Assembly: GCF_030643805.1 (NCBI RefSeq)
Contig: NZ_CP094656.1
Coordinates: forward strand, 3,348,001 to 3,412,000
Reading direction: 5' to 3'
Source: Alkalihalobacillus sp. AL-G
GTDB lineage: Bacteria; Bacillota; Bacilli; Bacillales; Fictibacillaceae
DNA: 64,000 nt
The notes below the pieces were generated by a model. It had not been told where the DNA came from and ran no database searches. It was given only the letters and a program-made list of their open reading frames with translations. Made by a program: the position numbers and the translations under genes. Position 1 is the stretch's first letter; the number at the start of each line of letters is the position of its first letter. Shown here piece after piece: positions 27,611 to 35,777 of the stretch.

Positions 27611-27640
27611 ACTGCGAAAATCTGAAATTTACTGCGAAAC
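27611..27640. repeat. Pair of 20-bp-spaced repeats
   Basis: ACTGCGAAAATCTGAAATTT (27611) and ACTGCGAAACC (27631) are spaced exactly 20 bp. The core is the reverse complement of the pair at 14806-14845. Confidence 0.5.
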
Positions 27641-27655
27641 CAAAAAAGGTGTTGA

Positions 27656-28738
27656 TCAGCTTACGCCAGACATCATTGCCATGTATGCAAGACCGGATGA
27701 AGCGAGTCCGAACAAGACACCCGTCCACACAGGCCAGCGCTTTATAATTGAGAATGTCGTGAAAATCAGCATCGATACTGCCCCAACAGCCCACAAAAGA
27801 ACATCAGAAGCAAACGCAAAGGAAATCACCGTTTGCTCATCAATCGTTCCAGTAAACCATTTTAAAAACAGTGGAGAAGGTGCATTTTGCAGAAGAGTTG
27901 TCCACACCTCGTGAGGGGGTGTTTGCATTGATAAAAATCCCGTAACCCCAAAAACGACAAGGATGATGATCGACTCCCCTTGAAGCGACCTTTTCACGTT
28001 TACTGTTCCGCTTTTCTGCAATGACTTTTTTAAAAAGAAGCCATGCAATGCCGCATAGACTAGTACTGGTATTAACAAGAGATGCTTGATCAAAAGCGCT
28101 TGTCCATAATTAAGCACCCAAGAATCGATGTACTGAGGTGCAACGATTTCCGTCAGGAGCAGCCCACCGCCCGAAAGCACGAGAACAGCACCTATCGAAA
28201 ACGGAGTATACCATTTTAAAAATGGAATCCATTCCGTTCGTTTGTTGGACCACCACGCTACATAAAAAAGGATGCCGATCCACGCTGAAACTGCGACGAC
28301 GTGAAAAAAATGGGCGAAAAATCCAAGAATTGGATACAGTGACGCAGCATGACTTGCAAACGAATAAGAACTAATTAATACGACCGTTAAAAACGACCCA
28401 AGTCTCGCGTAAAATGTGTTGTCATGTAGTTCGTTATTTTTAATTAAAAGGAACAGCACGAAGGCAATTAAAATACTCCCAAGCCAAGCCTTCCCAATAT
28501 CAAATGTAAATAAAACCGAAGTGAACGTTTCCCAATACCCGATACTTTGTGAAAGATATTGGATGATTTGCAAAAGGAACATGAACATTAGGATCGGGAC
28601 TAACACTATCGACCATAACAACAGTTCTTTCGGTACAATTACATTTGGTTTCTTTGATTTTGACACAGATTCAAGCAATAACCCGCCAAGTAATAGGGAG
28701 AATACGACATAAATAACTCCCTTGAAAAAGATGATCAT
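27656..28738 (-). CDS. copD: CopD-family copper transport membrane protein
   Basis: 360-aa protein with about 8-9 membrane helices of the CopD family. SSYSFASHAASLYPILGFFAHFFHVVAVSAWIG is the typical His-rich helix pair (metal-binding His). Its ATG overlaps the copC stop (ATGA). In B. subtilis the two domains are fused in YcnJ, a copper importer; here they are separate genes. Confidence 0.88.
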   Translation of the reverse strand: MIIFFKGVIYVVFSLLLGGLLLESVSKSKKPNVIVPKELLLWSIVLVPILMFMFLLQIIQYLSQSIGYWETFTSVLFTFDIGKAWLGSILIAFVLFLLIKNNELHDNTFYARLGSFLTVVLISSYSFASHAASLYPILGFFAHFFHVVAVSAWIGILFYVAWWSNKRTEWIPFLKWYTPFSIGAVLVLSGGGLLLTEIVAPQYIDSWVLNYGQALLIKHLLLIPVLVYAALHGFFLKKSLQKSGTVNVKRSLQGESIIILVVFGVTGFLSMQTPPHEVWTTLLQNAPSPLFLKWFTGTIDEQTVISFAFASDVLLWAVGAVSMLIFTTFSIIKRWPVWTGVLFGLASSGLAYMAMMSGVS

Positions 28739-29325
28739 TCAGAGCCCTTCTTCTGAAGCATCCACCAGACAAGGCCAATTCCAGCAACGATAAGAACAGC
28801 TGCAATCGCAATTACTGTATTCGAAAGTTCGTTTTCATTAGTGGTTTGTTCGTTTGGATTTTCTTGTGCAGTATCATTGTTTGCATCATCATCCGTCTGT
28901 TGATCCGTAGATGGCTTATCTGCTTCTTCCTTAGGTTCTGCTGCTTCATCCTCTTTTTCAGGAGAATCCACCTTAACAGTAAATGAAAACTCTCCGTCTA
29001 CCACGTGACTATCCTCACCAACAATTTCATAGTGCACCGTATACGTTCCCGATAGCAATGACTTAGAAAGTTGTCCAAGCATGAGGTTGTCCTGAAGGCT
29101 TACAGAACTGACTTCCACCTGTTCTCCAGTGTCTGATGTGATTGTAAGTGTACTGCCTTCTTTTATTGATGTATTGAATTTCAGTGTGACAACATCAACT
29201 GAATATTCGACTGTTTCTCCATCTGCTGGAGTTGATCCCTCAAGTGATGAATGGGCGGACGACACAACAGGATTGACTATAAGCGTTGATATAATGGTTG
29301 CAATAATTATTAGATATTTAAACAT
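28735..29325 (-). CDS. copC: CopC-domain copper-binding protein, membrane-anchored
   Basis: 196 aa. The signal peptide (1-24) ends before HSSLEGSTPADGE; mature His1 and the His in VGEDSHVVDGEFSF fit the Cu(II) site of CopC. An acidic, Thr/Gln-rich linker leads to a C-terminal membrane helix (about 170-190), so CopC is tethered outside the cell. It is coupled to copD. Confidence 0.9.
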   Translation of the reverse strand: MFKYLIIIATIISTLIVNPVVSSAHSSLEGSTPADGETVEYSVDVVTLKFNTSIKEGSTLTITSDTGEQVEVSSVSLQDNLMLGQLSKSLLSGTYTVHYEIVGEDSHVVDGEFSFTVKVDSPEKEDEAAEPKEEADKPSTDQQTDDDANNDTAQENPNEQTTNENELSNTVIAIAAVLIVAGIGLVWWMLQKKGSE

Positions 29326-29422
29326 AGAAGTTCGTTTCCTTTCGATTAAGCTTTCGAATCCATATTACCACCTGTGCTCTCGGGATTCTACCTCGTTCAC
29401 ATAACGTTCCTTTTTAGGAGCA

Positions 29423-29440
29423 TCTACTTACATAAGTAGA
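29423..29440. promoter_or_regulatory. Perfect palindrome upstream of copC (possible operator)
   Basis: TCTACTTA-CA-TAAGTAGA is an 18-bp inverted repeat about 100 bp before the copC start. It could bind the regulator of copCD. No regulator gene adjoins it. Confidence 0.45.
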
Positions 29441-29831
29441 AATTTATCATTCTTTCTTTTTAAGTATCATCCACTCGACAATCATGAAAATAAGGAAGTA
29501 GTCCACCCCATATATTTACATTGAATGCTTCCTCCACCATTTTACCTCTTCCTTCTGGAAGGGAAAATCCATTTAACATATAGTAGGCTAGCAGCAATAC
29601 TGGTACTAGTACACGTCCGCTGACAGTGCTTCTAAATGAAATCTTAAAATTATCTTAAAAATAAAGGGGATTTAAATTATACTTTTTTTAGATTTTGTTT
29701 AGTGTTTATTTAGAAATGCCCACTATCATAAATTAGGAAAGACATTCTCGCTAGGATATTTGGCCTGTTATGCTTATTCACTTTTCAAGTCAAATAACCA
29801 AAACCTGCATTAATGAAGGGAGTAAATAAAC
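29441..29831. other. Intergenic region between copC and the frameshifted membrane gene
   Basis: About 390 bp without a credible gene. AT-rich, with TCTTAAAATTATCTTAAAAA near 29640. I see no clear promoter or repeat family member. Confidence 0.5.
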
Positions 29832-30229
29832 GTGGAAGTAAAGAATATGAAAAACAAATTGTCTCCTGTAACCAAGCTTCATGCTACTGGACTTCTCATG
29901 GCTTCATTGGGAATCCTAATCCTGTATCTTGTAGGCCTCCCGGGTTTTCCTAGGATCCCACCAGGTCCTATCATCCTCGGTATGGCCGGCATCCTGGTTA
30001 TCGCTATTGCTCCTCAGTGGAAGTGGATCCTCATTATAAGCGTGATCGCTGCATTGTTCGTCTCAGTTGGAGGTATCATTGAAGGATCTAGTTGGGGGCG
30101 CCTGGCCAAGGCAGATGACTTCGGTCCGTTTATCGGTACCGCGTTCAGTGGTTCGGACTAGCGGCAGCGGTAATCTTTGGTGCGGTCGCACTTATACAGA
30201 TTTTTATACGAACAAATGATCAGACCTGA
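29832..30229 (+). pseudogene. Small membrane protein gene with a one-base frameshift
   Basis: The first 103 codons (GTG start, AGGGAG 9 nt upstream) encode three membrane helices around LGILILYLVGLPGFPRIPPG. The frame then ends at 30161. A one-base shift at about 30142 restores VQWFGLAAAVIFGAVALIQI, a clear fourth helix ending FIRTNDQT at 30229. A missing G in GCG(G)TTCAG explains this. It is either a real mutation or a sequencing error. Family not recognised. Confidence 0.7.
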
Positions 30230-30326
30230 TATTATAGATTTTACGGTTTATACGGCTGTAGGAGGCATCTTCCCCTAAAACGACAAGTCTTTACACAAAA
30301 CTCGTCAAAGACAAACAATAAAGCAG

Positions 30327-30371
30327 AAGGAGTCAGGCTCCCACCATTTGAATGGAAGGGTCTGACTCCTT
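30327..30371. terminator. Bidirectional terminator
   Basis: Perfect 10-bp stem AAGGAGTCAG/CTGACTCCTT with TTTTC on the plus strand and a T/C-rich tail on the minus strand. It lies between the frameshifted gene and the convergent acetyltransferase. Confidence 0.75.
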
Positions 30372-30382
30372 TTCATCTTTTA

Positions 30383-30919
30383 TCAATCCTGTTTGATTTT
30401 CGCATACATACTCAGGTCATGATAATTCCCGCCACTGTACGCGTAATCTTTTAGTAACCCCTCATTCTTGAACCCAAGTCTTTCAACCAACCGGATCGAG
30501 CTTTTATTTTGCGGTGAAATGAGTGCGCCGATGCGATGCATGCCAAGCTCAGAATACCCATAATCTAAAATCGCCCGAGCTGCCTCTTGCATATAACCCA
30601 TCCCCCAATAATCTGGTGAAAGCTCATAGCCGATTTCTGACCTGAAATAACGATGATGCCAGTTATGATAGCCACATGTCCCAAGAAACGCATTGTCTTC
30701 CTCTCTGACAATCGCCCACCTATATACCGTGCCATGTTCAAAGCCGACACGATATTTTTGAATCAAGTCCCCTACTTCCTCTTTTGACTTGATCGGATCC
30801 ATTCCGTAATAAGTAAGTACGTCAGGATTTGAAAAAATCATGAATATCGCCTCAAGGTCATCTTGTGTTATTTCTCTTAAAACGAGCCGCTCAGTATAAA
30901 GCTTAGGAAATTCTTTCAT
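30383..30919 (-). CDS. GNAT N-acetyltransferase, RimJ/RimL type
   Basis: 178 aa. Visible segments are LYTERLVLREITQDDLEAIF, GTCGYHNWHHRYFRSEIGYEL, YWGMGYMQEAARAILDYGY and ALISPQNKSSIRLVERLGF, typical of the RimJ family that acetylates protein N-termini or small amines. Single gene with its own terminator. Substrate not predictable. Confidence 0.88.
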   Translation of the reverse strand: MKEFPKLYTERLVLREITQDDLEAIFMIFSNPDVLTYYGMDPIKSKEEVGDLIQKYRVGFEHGTVYRWAIVREEDNAFLGTCGYHNWHHRYFRSEIGYELSPDYWGMGYMQEAARAILDYGYSELGMHRIGALISPQNKSSIRLVERLGFKNEGLLKDYAYSGGNYHDLSMYAKIKQD

Positions 30920-30951
30920 ATAAAATTACCCCCTATTTCTCTCTCATATGC

Positions 30952-30999
30952 GTGTTCAAAAGGTAGATGAAGCACATCCCCTTGAAGTTGAAGACTAGT
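30952..30999 (+). repeat. Fragment of MITE-like repeat family B
   Basis: GTGTTCAAAAGGTAGATGAA, then a short stretch ending GAAGTTGAAGAC, resembles the left end of the element at 13846. The body is absent. Confidence 0.5.
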
Positions 31000-31209
31000 A
31001 GAAATTCCTTAAGATAAAACTATATTTCACATTGAGGTAGAATATTCCTTTATTCAATCGGGATTATTTCGAATATACATAAAATAAAGCGGTGTAACGT
31101 TACTGTTTTCCCATGCTTTTTTACCAAAAAAGAAAGGTTTTTTATAGGTTATAAAGAAATAACATTATCACATGCCAGTTGTACAATTGCATAGGGGGTA
31201 GAGTAGAAA

Positions 31210-31578
31210 TTGTTTCATAAACAACGTAGAAAAATTATTAAAAAACCTACGCGGGAAACAGAATATAAGCTCGGCCTTTTCGGAAGTATTTTCGGGTTTC
31301 TCATGTCCTGTTATTACTTTGTATTCATAGGTTCCTACCACGATATGACAAATGCAATCCTTTCAAGCCTTTCAGGAGTGATTGCTTCAATCGTTGCTTA
31401 CCTTTGTCTGAAACTAGTCGATTATGAAACGCGAAAATTCGCGATTATTATTGCAATCTGTTCCATCTGGGGCTTATTAAGTGTTCGATTCTTTTACTTC
31501 ATCCCCGCCTTACTTTTGTTATCGGCAAGCTTTCTATGTTTTTGGAGGAAAAACAGAGAGATCCGTATAATTAAATAG
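31210..31578 (+). CDS. Small membrane protein, DUF4064-like
   Basis: 122 aa with a basic N-terminus (KQRRKIIKKPTRETEYKLG) and four hydrophobic helices. The start is a TTG with AGGGGG about 10 nt upstream. The RETEYKLGLFGSIFG opening resembles DUF4064 proteins. No function known. Followed directly by a family A repeat. Confidence 0.65.
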   Translation: MFHKQRRKIIKKPTRETEYKLGLFGSIFGFLMSCYYFVFIGSYHDMTNAILSSLSGVIASIVAYLCLKLVDYETRKFAIIIAICSIWGLLSVRFFYFIPALLLLSASFLCFWRKNREIRIIK

Positions 31579-31582
31579 TACG

Positions 31583-31708
31583 ATAAAGAAAACTTGGCTA
31601 GCGCCAATAGTGTAGGCGATCACCCTAGTTGCACTTATACTTGGGACGTAAACTTTTCTCCAACGTCGGTAATTCTTCTTGCTGAAAAGTTATACTTTCC
31701 AAACGTGC
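31583..31708 (+). repeat. Intergenic repeat family A, copy 5
   Basis: AAAGAAAACTTGGCTAGCGC with GCCAA, then CACTTATACTTGGGACGTAA, and the end GCTGAAAAGTTATACTTTCC and AAACGTGC. The best-preserved long form in the window. It starts 5 bp after a stop codon. Confidence 0.75.
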
Positions 31709-31709
31709 A

Positions 31710-31742
31710 AAAAATAGCAGCAACCGCTAAAAGGCTGCTGCT
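31710..31742 (-). terminator. Terminator of the MFS gene
   Basis: AGCAGCAGCC and GGTTGCTGCT pair around a 7-nt loop, then ATTTTTTG on the minus strand. Confidence 0.8.
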
Positions 31743-31764
31743 GCTTAATTATTATTCAGAAATT

Positions 31765-33360
31765 TTAAACGGGTGATCGGTTTTCATCTTTGATATTGAT
31801 CGACTCTTTCGTTTCATCATCATCCTCATTGCTCGTCTTAAGGTGAACCTCTTTTAAAAACAAGACGAGGGTCAATGCAATAAGCATCGTACATGCCCCG
31901 AACAGGAAGGCACCGCTTAACGCATTACTTAAGGCTTCCTTCATAACCGACATCAATTGGTTAAAAATAGCGATTTGCTCCTCAGGCATTTGTTGTTTGA
32001 GCGCTTCAATTCTCTCTGGGTCCATGAGTAATTTAGGGTCTTTCAACTCCTGCAGTTTTCCAGAAGGAGACGACACACCGATTGCGTTCATTTTCTCGGA
32101 CATGATCAAATTCATGATTGCCCCCATTATAGAAACCCCGATCGTTCCACCAAGCTGTCGAAACAACTGAACAGAGGAAGTAGCAACACCGAGGTGCTTG
32201 TAAGCGACAGCATTCTGTACGGTAATCGTAAAAATCGGAAAGCTGACCCCAAGCCCGAGGCCGATTATAATTAATCGATAAATAACATCCATATTTGTAC
32301 TATCGACTTGCAATGTCGTCAACGAAAAGATTCCGGTCCCCATTATGAGTAAGCCAAGGATCGCCATCTTCTTGTACTTCCCCGTTTTTGTAATCAATTG
32401 ACCGACAATCGTGCTTGATACGACCATACTCAGCATCATCGACATCATAATAAAACCGGTTGTTGTCGCGGACGTCCCGATTACCCCTTGGATAAAGAAT
32501 GGCATATACATGATCGCACCGAACATCGCCATACCGATCAACAAGCCTATCGCATTCGAGATTGTAAATACATTGTTTCGGAATAGATCAAGAGGCAGTA
32601 CTGGGTTTGAAACACGGTTTTCCGCATATAAGAACACAATGAGTGAAACGAGCGATAAACCAAATAGACCAATGATTTGAACAGACAACCATTCAAATTC
32701 GTTTCCTGCCCATGAAAATGCGAGCAATAACGGGATAATCGTCGTCGATAAAAAGAGTGAACCAAGGAAATCAATTGAGCCATGCTCCTTTTTCGGCACA
32801 CTAGGGAATAAGCGCAAGATCAATATAAATGCTACAAAACCTACCGGTAAAAAGATCCAGAAAATCCATTTCCATGCGAAGTGGTCCACAATATAACCAC
32901 CCATCGTCGGACCGAATACACTAGCAAGACCGAAGACAGCACTCATCAATCCTTGCCATCTCCCCCGTTCACGAGGTGAAAACAAGTCACCAATCGAAGC
33001 GAATGCAGTGGAAAAAATCATTCCGCCTGCTAGTCCCTGGATTCCACGATAAATAATGAGTGTAAAGATTGATTCAGCTGTTCCGCATAGGAAGCTTGCT
33101 ACTATGAATATTCCGAGACCAAGCAAGATAAATGGCTTTCGCCCATACATATCGGATAGTTTTCCAACAAGAATCGCGGTCACACTTGAGGCAAGCATAT
33201 ATATAGTAAAAATCCAGCTAAAATACGCCATTCCACCTAAATCTGCAACAATTTTAGGCATAGCTGTTCCTATAATGGTTTGATTAAGAGCCGCGAACAA
33301 CATGGAAGCAAGAACGGCCACCATAATTGTAATTTTCCGGCGAAGTGCTAAATGTTCCAT
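31765..33360 (-). CDS. yusP: EmrB/QacA-type drug efflux MFS transporter (YusP-like)
   Basis: 531-aa, 14-helix proton-drug antiporter. Motif A is KLSDMYGRKPFILLG and motif C is GPTMGGYIVDHFAWKWIFWI. SD AGGAG 8 nt before the ATG at 33360. A marR gene lies just upstream on the same strand, as in yusO-yusP of B. subtilis, and probably represses it. Confidence 0.92.
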   Translation of the reverse strand: MEHLALRRKITIMVAVLASMLFAALNQTIIGTAMPKIVADLGGMAYFSWIFTIYMLASSVTAILVGKLSDMYGRKPFILLGLGIFIVASFLCGTAESIFTLIIYRGIQGLAGGMIFSTAFASIGDLFSPRERGRWQGLMSAVFGLASVFGPTMGGYIVDHFAWKWIFWIFLPVGFVAFILILRLFPSVPKKEHGSIDFLGSLFLSTTIIPLLLAFSWAGNEFEWLSVQIIGLFGLSLVSLIVFLYAENRVSNPVLPLDLFRNNVFTISNAIGLLIGMAMFGAIMYMPFFIQGVIGTSATTTGFIMMSMMLSMVVSSTIVGQLITKTGKYKKMAILGLLIMGTGIFSLTTLQVDSTNMDVIYRLIIIGLGLGVSFPIFTITVQNAVAYKHLGVATSSVQLFRQLGGTIGVSIMGAIMNLIMSEKMNAIGVSSPSGKLQELKDPKLLMDPERIEALKQQMPEEQIAIFNQLMSVMKEALSNALSGAFLFGACTMLIALTLVLFLKEVHLKTSNEDDDETKESINIKDENRSPV

Positions 33361-33420
33361 CAAAAATTCTCCTATTCTTCATGTGATGAATAGTTTACTT
33401 AATGAACTATTGAAAAACAG

Positions 33421-33530
33421 ATGCGCCCTGCCTAGGTGCGTCTAGCGCTGGAGATTCTGACACATAACACTTTTTTGTGTTTGTGGAGGAATCGAAGCGA
33501 CCTTGAGCATCTGGACACTTTAGACATTAC
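33421..33530. repeat. 'TAGCTC'-type intergenic repeat between yusO and yusP
   Basis: Contains CCTAGGTGCGTCTAGCGCTG, a hairpin ACACATAACACTTTTTTGTGT, GGAATCGAAGCGACC and CTGGACACTTTAGACAT. The GGAATCGAAGCGACC block is the reverse complement of the copy at 18060. Confidence 0.6.
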
Positions 33531-33592
33531 ATCAATGTCATATTTTATATAAAAAAATTGGCATAATCGTGAGACGATGCCAAAAATCACAT

Positions 33593-34009
33593 TTAAGTAA
33601 TCTTAGAGAACAATTGAAGCAGATTCTCCATTTCTTCATCTGATAGCTGTTGAAACTTCTCTTCCATATACTCATGCTTTCGGACCTCGAGTAACTCAAC
33701 GATTTTCTGTCCCTTTTCAGTAATGCAAAGATATATGACTCGACGATCATCCTCTGCCCGTCTCCGTGTTACGAGCTCACGCTGTACAAGACGATCTGTT
33801 ACAGCAGTAATATGGCTTGTTGACACATTGAATTCTTGAGAAAGCATCGAAGTCATGACTTGATTTTTTTCCATGATAAACTTTAAGTAGGTAAATTCCG
33901 TTGATGTGATTTCTTCCTGAAACAAGTCATTGAGTTCACGACGGAACATACGGAATACCGTACGAAAGCTTTTTTCTAGATCAAGTATTAACTGCTGACG
34001 ATTGATCAT
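33593..34009 (-). CDS. yusO: MarR-family regulator (YusO-like)
   Basis: 138-aa winged-helix regulator, MINRQQLILDLEKSFRTVFR onward. The wing motif DRLVQRELVTRRRAEDDRRVIYLCIT is diagnostic. The start at 34009 is preferred because GGTGGA overlaps its upstream region; a longer form from 34024 is possible. Likely local repressor of the MFS pump. Confidence 0.88.
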   Translation of the reverse strand: MINRQQLILDLEKSFRTVFRMFRRELNDLFQEEITSTEFTYLKFIMEKNQVMTSMLSQEFNVSTSHITAVTDRLVQRELVTRRRAEDDRRVIYLCITEKGQKIVELLEVRKHEYMEEKFQQLSDEEMENLLQLFSKIT

Positions 34010-34161
34010 AATCCACCCACACATTTCAGAATCGTTCTATGTTTACCCCTCCTATCATACCAAAGTTGTATAGGATTCGAAACCTATTCCTTTACGGTCA
34101 CCACTATAAAACATTTCCACAATTTGCTATAATGGTATTGTTTAAAAGGGAGAGGAATCCT

Positions 34162-34827
34162 ATGGGGTCACAAACGATTAATGTAGAATCTATTCATGTA
34201 GGGAAACCAAAAACGATCCGGGAAGGAAATAATCCTGTAAAGTCAGCAATCTTCAAACAAAAGGTTGTATCTGAAAAAGTCTATTTGTCCAAACTCAATT
34301 TTGATGGGGATGAACAAGCGGATAAAATCAACCACGGCGGTCTTGATAAAGCGATTTGCGTCTACTCCATCGACCATCATCCATATTGGAAAACGATACT
34401 GAATAAACAGCTTGGTGCAGGTGCATTTGGAGAAAACATGTCCGTTCAAGGAGTGACTGAAGAAGACATTTATATCGGTGACCAGTTTCGGCTCGGTGAA
34501 GCAATCGTTGAGGTTTCACAACCTAGAAGACCCTGCTTTAAGCTTGGGATCAAATGGGGTGAACCAAAGCTTGCCCAGTATGTACAAGAAACTGGATATT
34601 CTGGATTCTACTTTCGTGTACTTCAAGAGGGATCGGTTACATCTGGCGACCAATTAGAAAAAATAGCTGAACATCAAGGGAAAGTATCAATCGCCTACAT
34701 GAATCAAATCGTGTACCATGATCCAGAGAATGTAGAAGCAACGGAACAGCTTGTTCAAATAGACAAACTTGCAGATAGCTGGCGCAGCGGACTTATTAAA
34801 CGCCTAGATCAATTGAAAAATGCTTGA
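34162..34827 (+). CDS. MOSC-domain protein, YiiM/YflK-like
   Basis: 221 aa. The MOSC core HGGLDKAICVY and the conserved Cys in SQPRRPCFKLGIKWG, which can ligand molybdenum cofactor, are followed by a 3-alpha C-terminal domain. AGAGG 6 nt before the ATG at 34162 fixes the start. Relatives detoxify N-hydroxylated base analogues. Single gene. Confidence 0.88.
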   Translation: MGSQTINVESIHVGKPKTIREGNNPVKSAIFKQKVVSEKVYLSKLNFDGDEQADKINHGGLDKAICVYSIDHHPYWKTILNKQLGAGAFGENMSVQGVTEEDIYIGDQFRLGEAIVEVSQPRRPCFKLGIKWGEPKLAQYVQETGYSGFYFRVLQEGSVTSGDQLEKIAEHQGKVSIAYMNQIVYHDPENVEATEQLVQIDKLADSWRSGLIKRLDQLKNA

Positions 34828-35157
34828 AGACGGTACGATTCGTACTCTTTGATGACCTCGAGGTGGACGCTTTGCAATAAAATGGAAGCGCTTACCGAAA
34901 AGTCGTTGACCATGACCCTTGTTTTACTATGTTTACGTGAGCTTTTTTCATTACTTTGATTCGTTACTTCGGGCTACCCATGTGTAATTCGACCTAAATC
35001 CTCCCTGTTTGGTTATGAAATTCGCACGATTTATATTATACTAATATTGATTGTGTAAAAGGTACACCGTCTTACAGGACGTAAAATGAATCAACGTGGT
35101 CACTCCAATTTCTGTTGTGATTTCGCTGATAGTTTTGTTTTGAAGGGAAGAGTTTAG
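34828..35157. other. Intergenic region before the CBS-domain gene
   Basis: 330 bp without a gene. It holds a TATATTATACTAATATTG stretch that may contain the promoter, and one lone hairpin of the family B loop type at 35072. Nothing else recognisable. Confidence 0.5.
35072..35084 (-). repeat. Lone TTAC-GTCCT-GTAA hairpin
   Basis: On the minus strand TTACGTCCTGTAA has the same stem-loop as the first hairpin in the 13846 element, here without the rest of the element, 73 bp before a CBS-domain gene. Confidence 0.45.
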
Positions 35158-35589
35158 ATGAATATCAGCTTTTACTTACTGCCTAAAAGTGAAGTAAAGT
35201 TCTTAAATCCAGAATCCACTATTCGTCAAGCCCTCGAAAAAATGTCGTTTCATAAATACACGTCCGTACCCCTTGTTGATGATGAAGGAAAATATGCTGG
35301 CACCTTAACTGAGGGTGATTTGCTATGGAAATTGAAAGAGGATCTTGAAAAGGAAGAAGAGTATGATGAAGTACAAAAAGTCCGCTTAACGGATGTTCCA
35401 AGACGGGTTAAAAACATTCCAATATCGATTAATGCTGATATGGAAGACTTGATAACACTTGCAACCGACCAAAACTTCATTCCGATTACAGATGATAATG
35501 GGCATTTTATCGGAATCATCCGCCGCAGAGATATCATAAAATACTGTGCAAGCGTCATTTGGGAAAAAAACGAAGCAGAAAAAGCTTGA
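35158..35589 (+). CDS. CBS-domain pair protein
   Basis: 143 aa consisting of two CBS motifs (about 15-60 and 85-135), with YTSVPLVDDEGKYAGTLTEGDL and FIPITDDNGHFIGIIRRRDI. Such stand-alone pairs bind adenine nucleotides, including cyclic di-AMP in some Bacillus cases. The ligand is unknown here. AAGGGAAGAG precedes the start. Confidence 0.82.
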   Translation: MNISFYLLPKSEVKFLNPESTIRQALEKMSFHKYTSVPLVDDEGKYAGTLTEGDLLWKLKEDLEKEEEYDEVQKVRLTDVPRRVKNIPISINADMEDLITLATDQNFIPITDDNGHFIGIIRRRDIIKYCASVIWEKNEAEKA

Positions 35590-35607
35590 CACCGATACAG
35601 TATGAAA

Positions 35608-35670
35608 AGCTCTAGCACCTAGACGTTAGAGCTAGACAATGAAAAACGAAAGCATCTTGTACAGACATGA
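35608..35670. repeat. Short 'TAGCTC'-type repeat fragment
   Basis: AGCTCTAGCACCTAGACGTTAGAGCT is a 7-bp hairpin (arms 35608-35614 and 35627-35633). The AGCTCTAGCACCTAGACG half is related to the repeats at 13313 and 18060. Confidence 0.45.
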
Positions 35671-35683
35671 AAAAGAAAAGAAA

Positions 35684-35724
35684 GACCTGATGGAGGCGTT
35701 CTAGCCAACTCCATTCAGGTCTCT
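35684..35724. terminator. Bidirectional terminator
   Basis: GACCTGA-TGGAG and CTCCATTCAGGTC form a 12-bp stem, with TCTTTCTTTTC on the minus strand and TCTCTTTG on the plus strand. Serves the convergent CBS and BNR-repeat genes. Confidence 0.75.
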
Positions 35725-35777
35725 CTTTGATTAGAACAGTTTTATCTTTTCACCCCGACATCACAGCTTAATTTCCA

